Origin: Allacma fusca
Lineage: Eukaryota; Arthropoda; Collembola; Symphypleona; Sminthuridae
Length of the DNA: 64,000 nt
Direction: 5' to 3'
Assembly (NCBI GenBank): GCA_947179485.1
Contig: OX359246.1
Location: forward strand, 8,618,001 to 8,682,000
In this document: positions 24,367 to 37,000 of the stretch, piece after piece
How positions within the stretch are numbered: position 1 is the stretch's first letter
How the letters are laid out: each line of letters begins with the position of its first letter
The notes under the pieces: model-generated
The model's database searches: none
Told to the model about the DNA's origin: nothing
Seen by the model: the letters and a program-made list of their open reading frames with translations, nothing else
Translations under genes and position numbers: made by a program

Positions 24367-25682
24367 ATGGGGGGCTTGGCGCTTCAAAACATGAAGGATT
24401 TCTTCACGAAAAAGATAATCCAAACAATAGTCACGTTTGTAGCCTGGCATGCTATTTCCGCCGGGCATAATATTTTGGCGAAAGTAATTTTAAATGAGTT
24501 CAATTACCCCCTAACAGTGACAGCAACACAGTTCCTATTGACTACGCTTTTGATCTGGCCCGTGGTAGGATTCCATTGGGTTGACATGAGTCAGAAAAAT
24601 AATGAGAGTATGTCCAAACGCTATTGGTTAGTATGGCTGCTACCCCTGGCGGTGGGAAAAGTTATCACCACCACAAGCAGTCAATGGTCCCTTGCAAAGC
24701 TGTCCTTGTCCTACGTTCATACAGGTAACGTATTTTTTTTAAATTAATATAAAGCTATAGGAAATATGTTTGCAATTTTTTCCCAACTAGTTTAAATATA
24801 GCCTGTTTAAAGTTTTTATTTATTTTTTAAAGTGAAAGCCTCCCAGCCCATATTTACGGTTGCCTTCATTAGGATTGCCTTCCAGAAAAAGCAGACTGGA
24901 TTGGTTTACCTGAGCTTGATCCCCATCCTAGGGGGCGTTGGACTGGCGTCTTACTCCGAAGACACTTTTAATATTTCGGGGTTCATCTCTGTTCTGATTG
25001 CTACTTCGAGTTTCGCACTCCAGAATATTTACAATAAACAACTTTTGAGTGAGACTAATATGCATAGTTTCAGGCTTGTCCTTATCTTGAGCCAACTCTC
25101 ATTGCTTCTATTTGCTCCGATCTGGCTCGCAACGGATTTCAGAACAATTTTGGATCAAATTTTGGTATGATTTATTTTAATATGGAATAGAAACTAAAAT
25201 GTTTCCATTTGAAGCGGAGGTGTTGGAACATATTCCTAAAATAATTTTTTTCTACGTAGGCAAATAACGCCCAAATAAATTGGTTGAAGGTTTTTGGATT
25301 GTTACTAGCGGACGGGATTTTGAGTTTCGTCCAAACATTACTGGCATTTGTGTTCCTGTCCCTGGTGTCACATCTCACGTACTCTGTGGCGAATGCGACA
25401 AAACGAATAGAAATTATTTTGGGGGGTATAATAATTTTGCATGATCATGCTTCTGTTTTTAAGGTCATTGGGATGTGTTTGGCAGTGTCTGGGGTATTTT
25501 TCTATACATTTGCGAAGCACTTGATGAATAAAAATAAGCACCAGACTAAGTCACTCGATGACTGCGAGACGATTACGGGGAGTAGCACTTACGAAAAATT
25601 GGGAGGGGATTCTGTTGACGATGATGTTGATCTACCAAGGAGTGTGGATGTGGATGAGACTCGTCCCTTGACTGGACCTTAA
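24367..25682 (+). CDS. SLC35E1-like drug/metabolite transporter-family protein
   Basis: Three exons (24367-24724, 24833-25164, 25260-25682) join in phase to 370 residues with about ten hydrophobic segments. The segment SYVHTVKASQPIFTV spans the first splice junction and is a hallmark of the triose-phosphate/nucleotide-sugar transporter family. The last exon has LTYSVANATKRI, close to the conserved block of SLC35E1-type members. Such proteins are Golgi or ER membrane antiporters; the substrate of the E subfamily is not established. The C-terminus is long, acidic and cytosolic, with many Asp/Glu and Ser residues. Length fits the family. The start Met is preceded by an in-frame-free AT-rich leader; a second Met at codon 9 could also serve. 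Confidence 0.9.
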
Positions 25683-25852
25683 GTGTATATGAGAGTTCCT
25701 ATAATTATTTATTGTGTTCTTTTAAAATCCGTTTATTCTCATATTAATTTGATAGTCTATACTAAACACACAAATACTCATTGGGTACTATAAAAACTCT
25801 GTAATAATTTGTCTGCAAAAGTAATATTTTGTAGGATTTAAGGTATATTTGC

Positions 25853-25858
25853 AATAAA
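25853..25858 (+). promoter_or_regulatory. Polyadenylation signal of the SLC35E-like gene
   Basis: AATAAA about 170 bases after the stop codon on the same strand. Distance is plausible and no nearer canonical hexamer is obvious. Confidence 0.4.
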
Positions 25859-26559
25859 TACTAAATTATTATAAATTACTGATGTTTAAACGTTAATTAT
25901 TGTTATTGCTGTTGGGAACAAAGCTCAAAGAATTCAATCTCTAACTGCAGCCTTGCATATTTACTGAATCTTCTTTTTTGGGGTGGACACATTATAAAGG
26001 ATACTAGGATTTTGTAAGGAATTTCCATCTTCCAGGAAAATTAACTGAACATTTTGAAGAACTTCTAGTGTATATGAAAGATAAAATGTTAGGGTATCAT
26101 ACTGTAGACAAATTCTTTCAGACACTTCATGTACTCCTTAAACAGTGGTTTGAACCTATTTTTATACAAGAACATTACTCTGCAATTATTTAAGTTTGTC
26201 ACGTATTGCGGCGTCAGCGGCCATCTCTCCTTACCCCCTTTATTGTATTGTGTTGAGCTGATTTCAAAAATGTCCGTTAAAAATTTTTGAATAGGTAAAA
26301 ATTAAATTTTTTTTTAATTTATGAAAAATGGTGCTAGTAGTATTGACTGGTATGTGTAAACAAATTTTATTGAATGGAACAGCTTGGGAGAAAACAAAGA
26401 TTTGATACGTTTTTATTTATTTTTTTTACCTACGAGCACCCGGACCGATTTCAGCCAATAACGAAATAATCCGAGGAAGTTGCCTAAACAATGCTCACAA
26501 AAAGTTTGAACAAAATCGGTCGAATAGCTTCGGAGGGAAAGTGTGGGACCTTTACAGAC
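25859..26559. other. Intergenic, with one dispersed repeat
   Basis: Mostly AT-rich. At about 26443-26525 lies an accgatttca ... aaaatcggtcg inverted pair, related to the one at 39738-39826. Confidence 0.45.
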
Positions 26560-26567
26560 CCACGAAC

Positions 26568-27822
26568 CAGTGCTGCGGACAAGTTCAAGTAATATTTGCG
26601 TTTTCAAGTCAAGTTCAAGTTCGGATCAAGTTCAAGTAGGTCAATTTTTTTACTTGAATCTTTCGCGTCAAGTTCAAGTATATGTACTCGGCTTGACCAT
26701 GACATTTTAAAACAAGTCAGGTTCAAGTAATTACAAATAAGGAAAATTTACTTGAACCTCAAGTCAAGTTCAGGGTCAAGTAATGGAAAGAAAAAACTTC
26801 ACCATGAACTTGAGATTTCATGGTCAAGTTCAAATAATTTTAGATTGCGCATGCCATAAACGACGGAAGCAATTTCAAAATCACAATCCAATTTCATGTC
26901 ATGTTTAGGGTATTTTGTTTGCACATGTCATAAATCAAAGGACAAAATTCAAAATCAGAGTCCGCCTTATGAAGGTCTTGTTTACATGGCCTTGTTCATT
27001 GTTAGTTGTTGCAGCAGCCTCTCCATGAAATGAAAGAATTATCTGGATAATACATGTTATTATTGCTTAGAATAATTATTAATTTCAACTTGTGTAAATA
27101 AATTCCAATATAAAATGAGCTTGGATGGCCCTTTACAAAAAGCGTTTAATAAATAAGTAAGTACTAATGTAGTTTATGAAATATTAAATTAAGAGTACTG
27201 GTAATACTCAAATAGGTACATGTATATATGAACATTAAATAAAACTTGACACCATGTAAACCTCGTCCGATATACAGTGAAAGTCCGTTATAAGGGCTCG
27301 GCTTATAAAAAATGTATCGATATCAGGGATGCATTTGTGTGACCCCAACTTTCATTTACGCAATGCTTTAGACGTTTTTTATAAGGGAAATTCCTTTATA
27401 AATTGTATAGTCAATTATATCGGACTTTTACTGTATATTCAGTATACACTCAAAAATGTCCTCGATTGGTTTTAAATAAAAAATTGTAGTAAAATTGTTT
27501 TCTGAATGCGTTTTGGTTTTCAGTCTGAAGGAAAAATAATTTTCTGATGCAAGTTCGACAAGTTATTGTAGCCACGTTTTATTTTTTGTGATACTTAACT
27601 TGAAGTATCAAGTTCAAGTCATGGCCAAGTCAAGTTCAAGTCGCGTTCAAGTCAAGTTTGGAACTTTAACTACTTGATCAAGTTCGGGTCTTACAAAAGT
27701 TACATGACTACTTGAACTTGACAAGTCAAGTAATTACACGAACGCGAGTTGTCAAGTTCAGGTTGTGTCTTGAAAATTATCGTGGTCAAGTTTTGCAATT
27801 ACTTGACCCGATTGCAGCACTG
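26568..27822. mobile_element. hAT-type element, CAAGTT arms
   Basis: Perfect 8-bp duplication ccacgaac at 26560-26567 and 27823-27830. Ends CAGTGCTGCGG and ...GCAGCACTG. Both arms, about 250 bases each, are saturated with CAAGTTCAAGT words in inverted orientation. The centre has no transposase and hosts a small MITE at 27275. Confidence 0.9.
27275..27433. mobile_element. TA-flanked MITE (pogo/Tc1-mariner type)
   Basis: Ends CAGTGAAAGTCCGTTATAA and, in reverse, CAGTAAAAGTCCGATATAA, each bordered by TA. It is 159 bases long, non-coding, and sits inside the 26568-27822 hAT element. Confidence 0.75.
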
Positions 27823-27830
27823 CCACGAAC

Positions 27831-30800
27831 ACACACGGACAACACTATCTTATATTACGGGGCTTAACACCGATCTAAAAATGCTGCATAGCTTGGATTA
27901 TGAACTTAAGCTGTGTTATATTAAATACCAGCTATAAGCAAGCAGCTTTTTAGAATTTAAATCCCTTCAACAGAATATACATAATTACTTATAGTACTTA
28001 TATTACAAATAACATTAATTTATTGTATGAGTGCAATTAATTCCATTAATTAAAATAAATTATTAATTCACTACCACGTGTTAAATAGCTACATATACGG
28101 TATAGTTGCATTTATGACAAATGCAAAAAATGCCAATCCTCTGATAATTGTGTATGCACATTGGCACTTACCAATTTACTTGTCTCTGCTGGGAAGTGAG
28201 CTGTGAAGTGTGAGCTCTTTCGCATTGATAATTATTTTACTATCATGTTCCGGTGAGCCATGGGGACGTGTAGAAGAGTCGTCATGTAGTATGTTAATTA
28301 CGCATACTGTGAGAATATTCATCATCATCATATTATCCCAAGCGTTCCCATCTGACTAATTCCATCCAAGCTTGACGAGAATACGTTGTACTGTGTAAGC
28401 TAAAACATTGTAACCAGAGATCGTGTCATATGAAATAGCAAAACGATTACAAAACGTTTGTATTTAAGTAATAACTAAATACTTACTCAAGTGCAGGATT
28501 CTTCATATATATTATCTCCCCCTAGGCCATACATAATATGGGACGATGACAAAATATATGTGAGCCCCCATTTTCAAACAAAATCTTTTCCAAATAATGT
28601 TTTTTAACTACATTTAATTTCATCATTGTAGCTCAAAAGATCTTGATACAGGGGTACAAAGAAAGTACAGAAAAGTCAGGATCTTTTTAGGAAAACGTCA
28701 AATTTGAGAAGTTTTAAATGGTTTCAGTTTGTATAGATACTCAAATTCCAAGATTGTTAGTCAAGATAATGCTTGGTTGATATTTCTTGAGATCTGTAAT
28801 AAATTTTAAGTGGATTCAATTGAGCCTAATATCGTAATCTCAATTCAAAAAAATTGTGGTCTCAGGAACTGAAAATGTGAGGCAGGGTTTATGAATTGAT
28901 TTAAAAAGTAATTATTTTTGTTTGTTTCAATATTGTTCCACTTTTTCAATTCCTGAGTTCGTAATTTTTGATTTAGGTAAATTTGATATTAGGCTCAAAA
29001 ATGAATACCCTTGAAATTTGTTATGCAAAAGCGTTTCGAATATTTATCCCAACGGCAGACAGTCCTTGAAAAAATGGCAGGTATCATAAACTCTGATTTC
29101 CACATCTTTTTGCTCCTGAAGATGAATTTCCCAACTTTACTCTCTGCTCTTACGGGTTATGCCCACAATAATTCTCAAAGTAGAGACCTGTTGGATAGCT
29201 CACGTGAAAGCCAATGGAATTGTCTACAAACCAGTGTAAACAGAAATTCGGGACCAACTTTTTTGACCGGAAGTAAAACCTTGAAATTTTTAAAATCTTA
29301 AAAATATCTTGACTTTGCAGTACGTTGTTAAACTGTTATGACCACATTTCTAGACCCAGATCAATGATGACAGTTTTAAAAAATCTGGAAAAGCATTAAA
29401 AGTGGGAATCACATATTTTGTAACGATGTCCCGCATATATGTGTGCTAGGGGGACACATAGGGTATGAAACACCCCGTCCACTATTGCATATCAACCAAC
29501 CGTCAGAACGTTTTGAGGGCCTACAAAAACGATCCGCAAATTCTAACTAAGTTTTTAGCATGCATGATAAGATAACCTGGACTTGAATAAATACATGAGC
29601 TCTTTCCTTTCAGCTTCAGTTTCTGTACAGACTTGTTACCTTCAAGTCCTATGGAAACTCAGAATTGGTACTTTACAAAAGTCTATAAAAATGTTAAATT
29701 AAAGAACATTTCCCAAGTCTAATTGTGATCATCAACTACCTTAAAGGTAAATAGTCAGAAAAAAACAAACTGCAATTTGCAAAAAGATACTCTTGATATT
29801 GCCGACTCTTAAACTGGGCATGCTATTTTAGGAACAACAAATAGAACACAAAAACTGTCCGAAATTGTGCTATTATTAAACGAAAAAATAGTTTCTAAAA
29901 ACAATCTTGTATGTACTACAAAAAATGATAGGGAAAAAATTTTACATTGCATTAAATGGGGCAAGGTGGGATTATTTACGAACAAGGGAACAAGTTTTTA
30001 AAAGACTCCGAGTTAATTAACGTCAATATTTCATCAACTATTTTTAAATGGAAATAAAAATAAGTTAAAAATAAAGTCGGAAGGATCATTGTAATCATTT
30101 TCTTGGATTTAAAATGTATTTTATAGATGCTCCCATCCCTGGACTTGGTCAACTGAAAGAAGCGCGCATGCCTTGTCATTGGCTCCTTGTATAACGACGG
30201 TACGTCATGTCTGGCCCCAATTGGCCCAAAATTGCTGAAAACTTTTTCCGGGAATTTTGCAGCCAATAACAGCATGGATTGCAGTTGAAGGAGGACACTC
30301 AAAAATCTTACCGGACATTTGAAGCTGACGTTAGAAGTTCTAGTGGATGGGTGGCGGTCGGGGTCAAAGAAACTTGGGTTATTTTCCAATAAAATTGTTT
30401 GATTTTAAATGAAGTATAATAACAATTGATTTTATATAAATTGTGTAAATTCGTAAACCAACATTGAGACGATTTTAATCAGGTTGTTTAAGAATAACTT
30501 CTATAATTATGTACATAAATGAAAATACGCATACCATCTTTTTATAATTTTAAATACCCGCTTGAACTATTGGTGTAAGGATTTGAATGGAACAGAATAT
30601 GGAGAAAATTGTTTGAATGATTTGGAATTTTACTTTTTGATTGTGCAAAGTGCAAGAGCACTAATAATTGACACAATCCCCCTGGTTCCTGAAATCTTCG
30701 TTCAATTATTTACGTGTTATGTTGTGAACAAATTCCTGTCCGATATGGTTGAGCTTGCAGAAAAAAATTAATTAAAAAATTATACAATCTGGCTACCAAA

Positions 30801-31097
30801 TTGTTTGCAATTAGTCAAACTTTTATTTTATAAATAATGAAATAATTAATTTTAAATGGCATCAATAATCATTCTGGCTCAATATTATGAAGACGAAGAC
30901 CTTTGGCATAAAATAAGCAATTAATCAACCTAATATTCAAACTATACGTTCCAAGGTACATTTCCTGTTTTCGTTTAAACTGTGTGTGTGTTGCAAATGA
31001 TCAATATTCATCCAACAAGTAAATCTACGTGCGAATATCTAGCTAAACTCAAAACATATACATAAGTATTAAAACCAGAAAACTAATTTATGATATT
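27831..31097. other. Gene-poor intergenic stretch
   Basis: About 3.3 kb of AT-rich DNA. The candidate ORF at 30523-30771 is listed separately. A second ORF at 29011-29301 (+) contains GIINSDFHIFLLLKMNF, which recalls the last helices of insect gustatory receptors, but has a stop just upstream and no good splice sites. A GC-richer patch at 30124-30370 has no assignable gene. Confidence 0.35.
30523..30771 (+). CDS. Possible terminal exon of an unknown membrane protein
   Basis: An open frame ending at a stop at 30771 encodes a hydrophobic stretch (FYFLIVQSARALIIDTIPLV) and a charged tail. Spacing of the hydrophobic residues, the Arg and the following Glu weakly resembles helix 6 of arthropod chemoreceptors, but the TYhhhhhQF signature at the end is missing. 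No ATG opens the frame. An acceptor at about 30580 could make it a last exon; no upstream exon was found. It may be a relic or chance. Confidence 0.18.
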   Translation, partial: KYAYHLFIILNTRLNYWCKDLNGTEYGENCLNDLEFYFLIVQSARALIIDTIPLVPEIFVQLFTCYVVNKFLSDMVELAEKN

Positions 31098-34000
31098 TTA
31101 TGTAGAGATTGGTTCTAGTGAGGCAAAAAATTCCACGGACTCCACAAACCCAGGCCTGTTTCGAGGTTCATCTTCCCAGCAAGTCAGCATGAAGTTGTAT
31201 CTGTAAAAATATAACAAAAAACAATAACCAAAGTACACTCATTGTATTACATCATTCTAGAAAAGGGGCATCATTCAGGCTTTGGGATAAATGCTGTCTC
31301 ATTTGGAAAAACAACAAGGAAGTGCTAAAAAATATTTTGTCAATGTAGAGCCGTTTTTGTACTGTTGATTTATTAGTCAATACTATATTATTTGATGGTC
31401 ATACATAATGTCAGGAGCAAGGGCCGGTTTAGCAAGTCTGAGTCCATCTTTAAGTTGGTCCGCAAAATTGGGTGTCCAAAGCAACCCGGCAAACGGAGTT
31501 TGACCCATGGAAAATAATTCCCACATTGTTACCCCAAAACTCCATACATCAGTTTTGGTAGAGAATTCCATAAAACGAAGGGACTCCGGGGCCATCCATG
31601 CCCACGGTAATGGTGCCTGAACACGTTTAAAAACATGCATTAAGTTTACCTCAAATGAAGAATGTACACATGGTGACTGAAAACATTTTTCTCTGTCCAG
31701 CCCATATACAAGTTACAATCCTAAACAAATTGAATTCCCCTATTTTCTATGATCCGTTTAAAGTTTTTACTGAAATTTTGAAAGATAAACTATCAAAAAA
31801 TGCAAGTGTACTCAAACAGCAGATCATAAGATCTCCACCTTCAATATTTTAGACACTTACCACAAAATAGGCTTTTAGCAATGTGAATAGAACGAATTTT
31901 TAAACATCTGGAATAAATTTTGCTCGAAAACGGGAGACTTGAATATTTTTACTGTTCCCCTTTTTCAAAGGTTATGGGAAAGACAAATATATTGAGTCTT
32001 GGAAGTATAAGTTGTTTATAATCAAATTTCTAAGCACCAGTTACCTGACTCTTCTTTGTGTAACTAGCACAAGAGTAAAGATTTCTGGATAGTCCAAAAT
32101 CCGTGATCTTCACAACATACTTTTCAAAGACTAGGACGTTACGAGTTGCTAAATCCCCGTGTAATACCTTTTAAACAAACAACGTGCAATTCGCTCACCA
32201 CAACCAGATGATTATTTTTTGCAGTTAACAATTTATTATTTATTGGAAACAAACATTCTTTCGTGCCAAATATTCCATCCCCTGGGCTATTTGCCTGCAG
32301 AAATACACACGAACGGGGAGTTGAAGCCTATCTTGATGTTCCGTTTCATCTCTGTTTTACATATGTTAATTATTAGATATTCAAAAAGCAGAAAGCACTT
32401 CGTTGTAGTAGTATGATTGGATAAATATAGTCTCTTACGCTAAGATTAGATATGCATTTCTGGATTCACTGGAATAAGGAGCGGAATATTTTCGCAAGTA
32501 GCTCTTGAGGTTCCCAAATGGACTTAATTCAAACACGGCCAGGCACTTTCCTATTGAAAAAACAAAGTTATATTGACGTGGATTTTACAATTTACAGTAG
32601 CATAAAAAGGCAACGTTTAGAAATGGAAACTGAATGTTTCTTATCGTGATAAAACCTTTTGCTATGTCATCAACCACTGCTCCCAGGAACTTGACAATAT
32701 TTTCCTGTTCACCTATGCAAGCTGTAACTTTGATTTCTTTGAGGAATGCCTTGAAATACTCGACGTCTGCATTCGGTTTACAAGATTTTATTGCCACTTC
32801 CCGATTTCCGTATTCCCCTTTGTGGACAATTCCGTACTGACCAGAGCCCAGGACCGTTTCTTCTACAACGAACACAAGAAACTAATTCAGTTTTACTTGT
32901 GTAATTATGTAATTATATAATGCATTTGTAATAATATAATTGCGTCTCAAAAATAAATATTTACCGATCATTAAATCCCGACTGGAAATCCTTAAATTAT
33001 GATTAAAAGCCAAGTTGTCCACATCCAAGGTTTCACTGTGACCAGGAATATGAACTTCATTTCCCGAAAGAAATATTTCTACTTCTTCCGGCGAGACAAT
33101 CTTTGCGTCGTGTATAAAAAAAATCCAATATTATTAATTTGTTGTCAAATATAGTTTTGCCTACTAAACACACTAACCAGAATCATTTAACTCCCATTCT
33201 AGCCTACCTACGGGTGGCGACCCTGAAACTACATATTTTTTTAGTATGTTGCATGTTTTTTATAGAAATTTTTAAATATGTCTTGGGACCTATATTGTTT
33301 GAATAGCACGCATATAAAAGTTCGTACAAGCCAATGTCAAAAGATATGTTGCCGTAAGAAATTTCGTTTGACCAAGAGATTATTGATTTAGAAATTCTTA
33401 TAAATTTTAAATGATTTTGGTCGACTTTCACTCAGTTGTCACAAAACTTACCACTGTTCTTCTTCTCGCTAGAAATGCAATGAGTACCGCAAACGTAATA
33501 AAAACAATCCCCGCGATTGGTCCACTAATCTTTATGTAGAGTGGTAACGCTTCTATAGTAAATTATAGAAAATTTATCTTGGGGCTATGGTGCCAAATAA
33601 TAAAATGTTTTGTAGGTATTAGTTGCATACATGTATTTATTTGTATCAGTTATTGGACGCGTAAGCTTACCTGATACAACATCAAGGTTGATTTCGGATC
33701 GGACCCAGTCGCTAGAATTTATCATTGGAGCATAGCAAGTGATTTTGTTCACACCGTCTTTCAACGTCACACGTAATTGCCAGGTTAGGGTTGCATTATT
33801 TGTAATGCGAGCAGAGTTTTCAATGATAGCATCGTTGGTTTGTTTGGTCACTGTGAATGGGAATTATTAATAGAACCATGTGAACTCAAGCACACTACTC
33901 AATTACAATAATGCTGCCCGTACAATAATCAGGTTAAGGTTAAGAGAATTTTCAAAATCCTGAACTTATGCTGAAGTCTAAATAGAATTTTTGGCTAAAA

Positions 34001-37000
34001 ACCTGAAAATTACCGTACAACTAATTGTAAGCGCAATACCTCAATCAAATTTGAATTCATAGGTATTGAAAATTGTGCTCGGATTTTTTTGAAAGAACTA
34101 AACTAAGATCGTTTCTTTGTCAAAAATGTGTGACTGCTCGGAAGTATTTTGCATAGAAACAAGTGCAATGATAGCCACACGTTACAGCAAACATGGTAAA
34201 CCCTAATCAAATGTTTGACATCGATTTACGGATTTTCAAAATTTTGACCAGGAAATTATAAAACAACTGTAAATTAAGACGAAATTTTTGACAAGACATT
34301 TTTTTCTAGTAGAAGGAATCACCGTTGACCTGCTCCCTTCAGAAAAAATCGCGTTACGATGGATTTTGAAATAATTAAATATTTTTAAAATTCATATGGA
34401 CTGGGAATCAAAATTTAGAAAAAACGGAATCTGTAGGTTTATAGTACTTTCGATAAACTGTAAAAGCTTTGCTCTCGCTAGATCTAAATTAGCTTATTGA
34501 AAGGGTATTTCATTGCTCATTGAACCCCAAATTTTGAAATTCTAATGTTGGGGGGTATTCAAAATCACAAATATTTTACAAAAATTTCTACAACTGTTCG
34601 CAAAGAAGAAATCATCTGAGACATATCCTACTACATTACAAAATACCGGTAACGTGGGAATTTATTTAGCTTAGGCAAGAGGGTTTCTTTTAGGTTACGT
34701 AAAGAGAGAGCTCTTGTCCTAACGTCCGTGGGAAAATATATCAAAATGCAACATTTTCTTTAAAGAAAATATCTAGGTTAAAAACGAGGGAACGTTTTTT
34801 TCCGAATAGTGGATCTTTAAGTGGGGGTTTACGTTCTGTACCATGGCTGTAAGGTTCCTCACGGATAGGATAAATGACTTATCCTATCCGTATCCTATCC
34901 GGAAATTCTCGGATAAATTAAAAGCTAATCCTATCTTATCCGCTAATTTCGGATGTAAATTTCTTGTTATCCGAATCCTATCCGAAAATTTCGGATCGGA
35001 TATACTTTGTATCCGTATCCGACGGATAATTGCGACACCATATCCGATCCTATCCGCAGATATCCGAAGTCATCCGCGGATATACAGTTCTAATTCATAC
35101 TAAAATTCATAAAAAAATATTTTTTTAAATACAAACTCGTAAAAACACTCCAGTTTATATATGGAGAGTCAATAAAGGATTACATAGAACACTTAGCTAC
35201 CACTTATTATTCGACTAAAATATTCATTCTTCCCTTAGTAACATGAAATGTACAATTATCTATTTACAATGGATAATTGTACATTTCACATTGGAACACC
35301 AACTGCGAATCGTAATTCTTATCCTAATTTAGATGATTTGTTGGTCGATATTTTGACACTCAAGTTTGGATTTGATAATATTGTATTGACAGTTAATTTC
35401 CTTAGTTGGGCTTACTGGAAATGATTTAGATTGGTAACTTTAAGTAGCAATACATTGCACTCTTTTGTACTTGTTAAAATAGAAAAACGTATTTTCATCG
35501 TTTTCTCCTCATTAACTTCATTTTAATTGTAAGTTTACAATCAAAATTGTTTGCGCCGTTAAGCAACAGATGGCAGATGGAACTATCCGCGGATAACCGC
35601 AGTTATCCGACGGATTATCCGAAACTGAAGATTCTGTTATCGTATCCGTGCGGATAATTTTGCATATGTATCCTATCCTATCCGCAATACTTGAACGGAT
35701 AGAATGTGCCTATCCGATCCGAGCGGATAAATGCGGATAGGATAAAACCATTAATTATCCTATCCGAAATTTATCCTATCCGCGGATATGCGGATATATC
35801 CTATCCGTTGAGGAACCTTACATGGCTGTTATTTTCCGCAATACAAACTAAAATGGTTTCATAACTACAGTTCTAATGAGGTATTCTACTGTTGGTTCTA
35901 CGTACATATGTTCATTACACAGATCAGGAGCTCAAACATGTTCTAAAACAAAATTATATAATAATTAATACTAGAAAAAATTAATAATGTGAGACCCGGA
36001 ATTGGTTCTTCCAAGAAAGTCTCTCAATCAAAACTACGTAGAGAGTTTATCGGATGAGTAAATAATTTACCAAGCTGTTCATCGCCATTTTCAAAACCGA
36101 TCACAAATTGAATGTTAGGCAGGAGAACGAAGGTAGATATTTTGCAATCGAAAGAGTATTTCACACCAACTCTCATTGGTTGCTCTTGTCTCTTCGAAAT
36201 CTTAATGATGCTTTCCAAAGGAAAATCCTCGGACAGGAGATCTAGAAAAGGGGGTTCAGAACAAATATATCAACATTGTAATAAATATATGCGTAAGTAA
36301 TTACTATTTGAAATCATATCTGTACATTTTGTGTCGTCCAGTCCAGTGAAGAAATAATCGATTTTACTTAAAAACCGAAATCCAGAGTACAAAGCATAGC
36401 ATTCCAGATAGCCCCGGCTGAACCTCGTTGAAAAACTGAAAGAAAAAGCGATCAAAATTGTGCACAATAGCCTATTTCTTCACGTCTCAGTAATAAGAAA
36501 CAGCCGTTTAAATCTTAAACTCAGTTGTCTTTATAAAATGAAAACATGATTTTTGAAACTGGTACTTAAATTCAGAATGGGGGTAATAAGTGTGTAAATC
36601 TAATATTATAACGTGCTTATTGAAACGTTTTTCTTCCACCAGCAAAGAACCATTTGAAACTTTTGATACATTGAAACAGGTCATTTATTAAAATAAACAC
36701 AGATTTAACAATTAAACCATGTCAGTTCACAGTAATGATAAGAATTCCGGGTCATTCTACACAAAATTAAAATCTAACCGTTCAGATGGTATTCAAATTT
36801 TTAACAAGGTATACCTTGTTGAAAAATGTATTGAAACAATATGCTAGAAATGTCTATAGATAGACATTTCTAGCATTCTAGCATATTTTGAATTACCTCC
36901 AGCGTTGGACACCCGGCGTTTTCAAAACGTCAATAACCTCGTATTCCATCACCATTCTCTTGTAGCCTGAGACAGACACCTGCAAATATTTGAATAAACT

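Noticed and set aside
29976-30389. 137-codon ORF on the minus strand in a GC-richer patch
   Set aside because: No recognisable domain. A GTAAGA after the first 26 codons could be a donor, but no partner exon was found.
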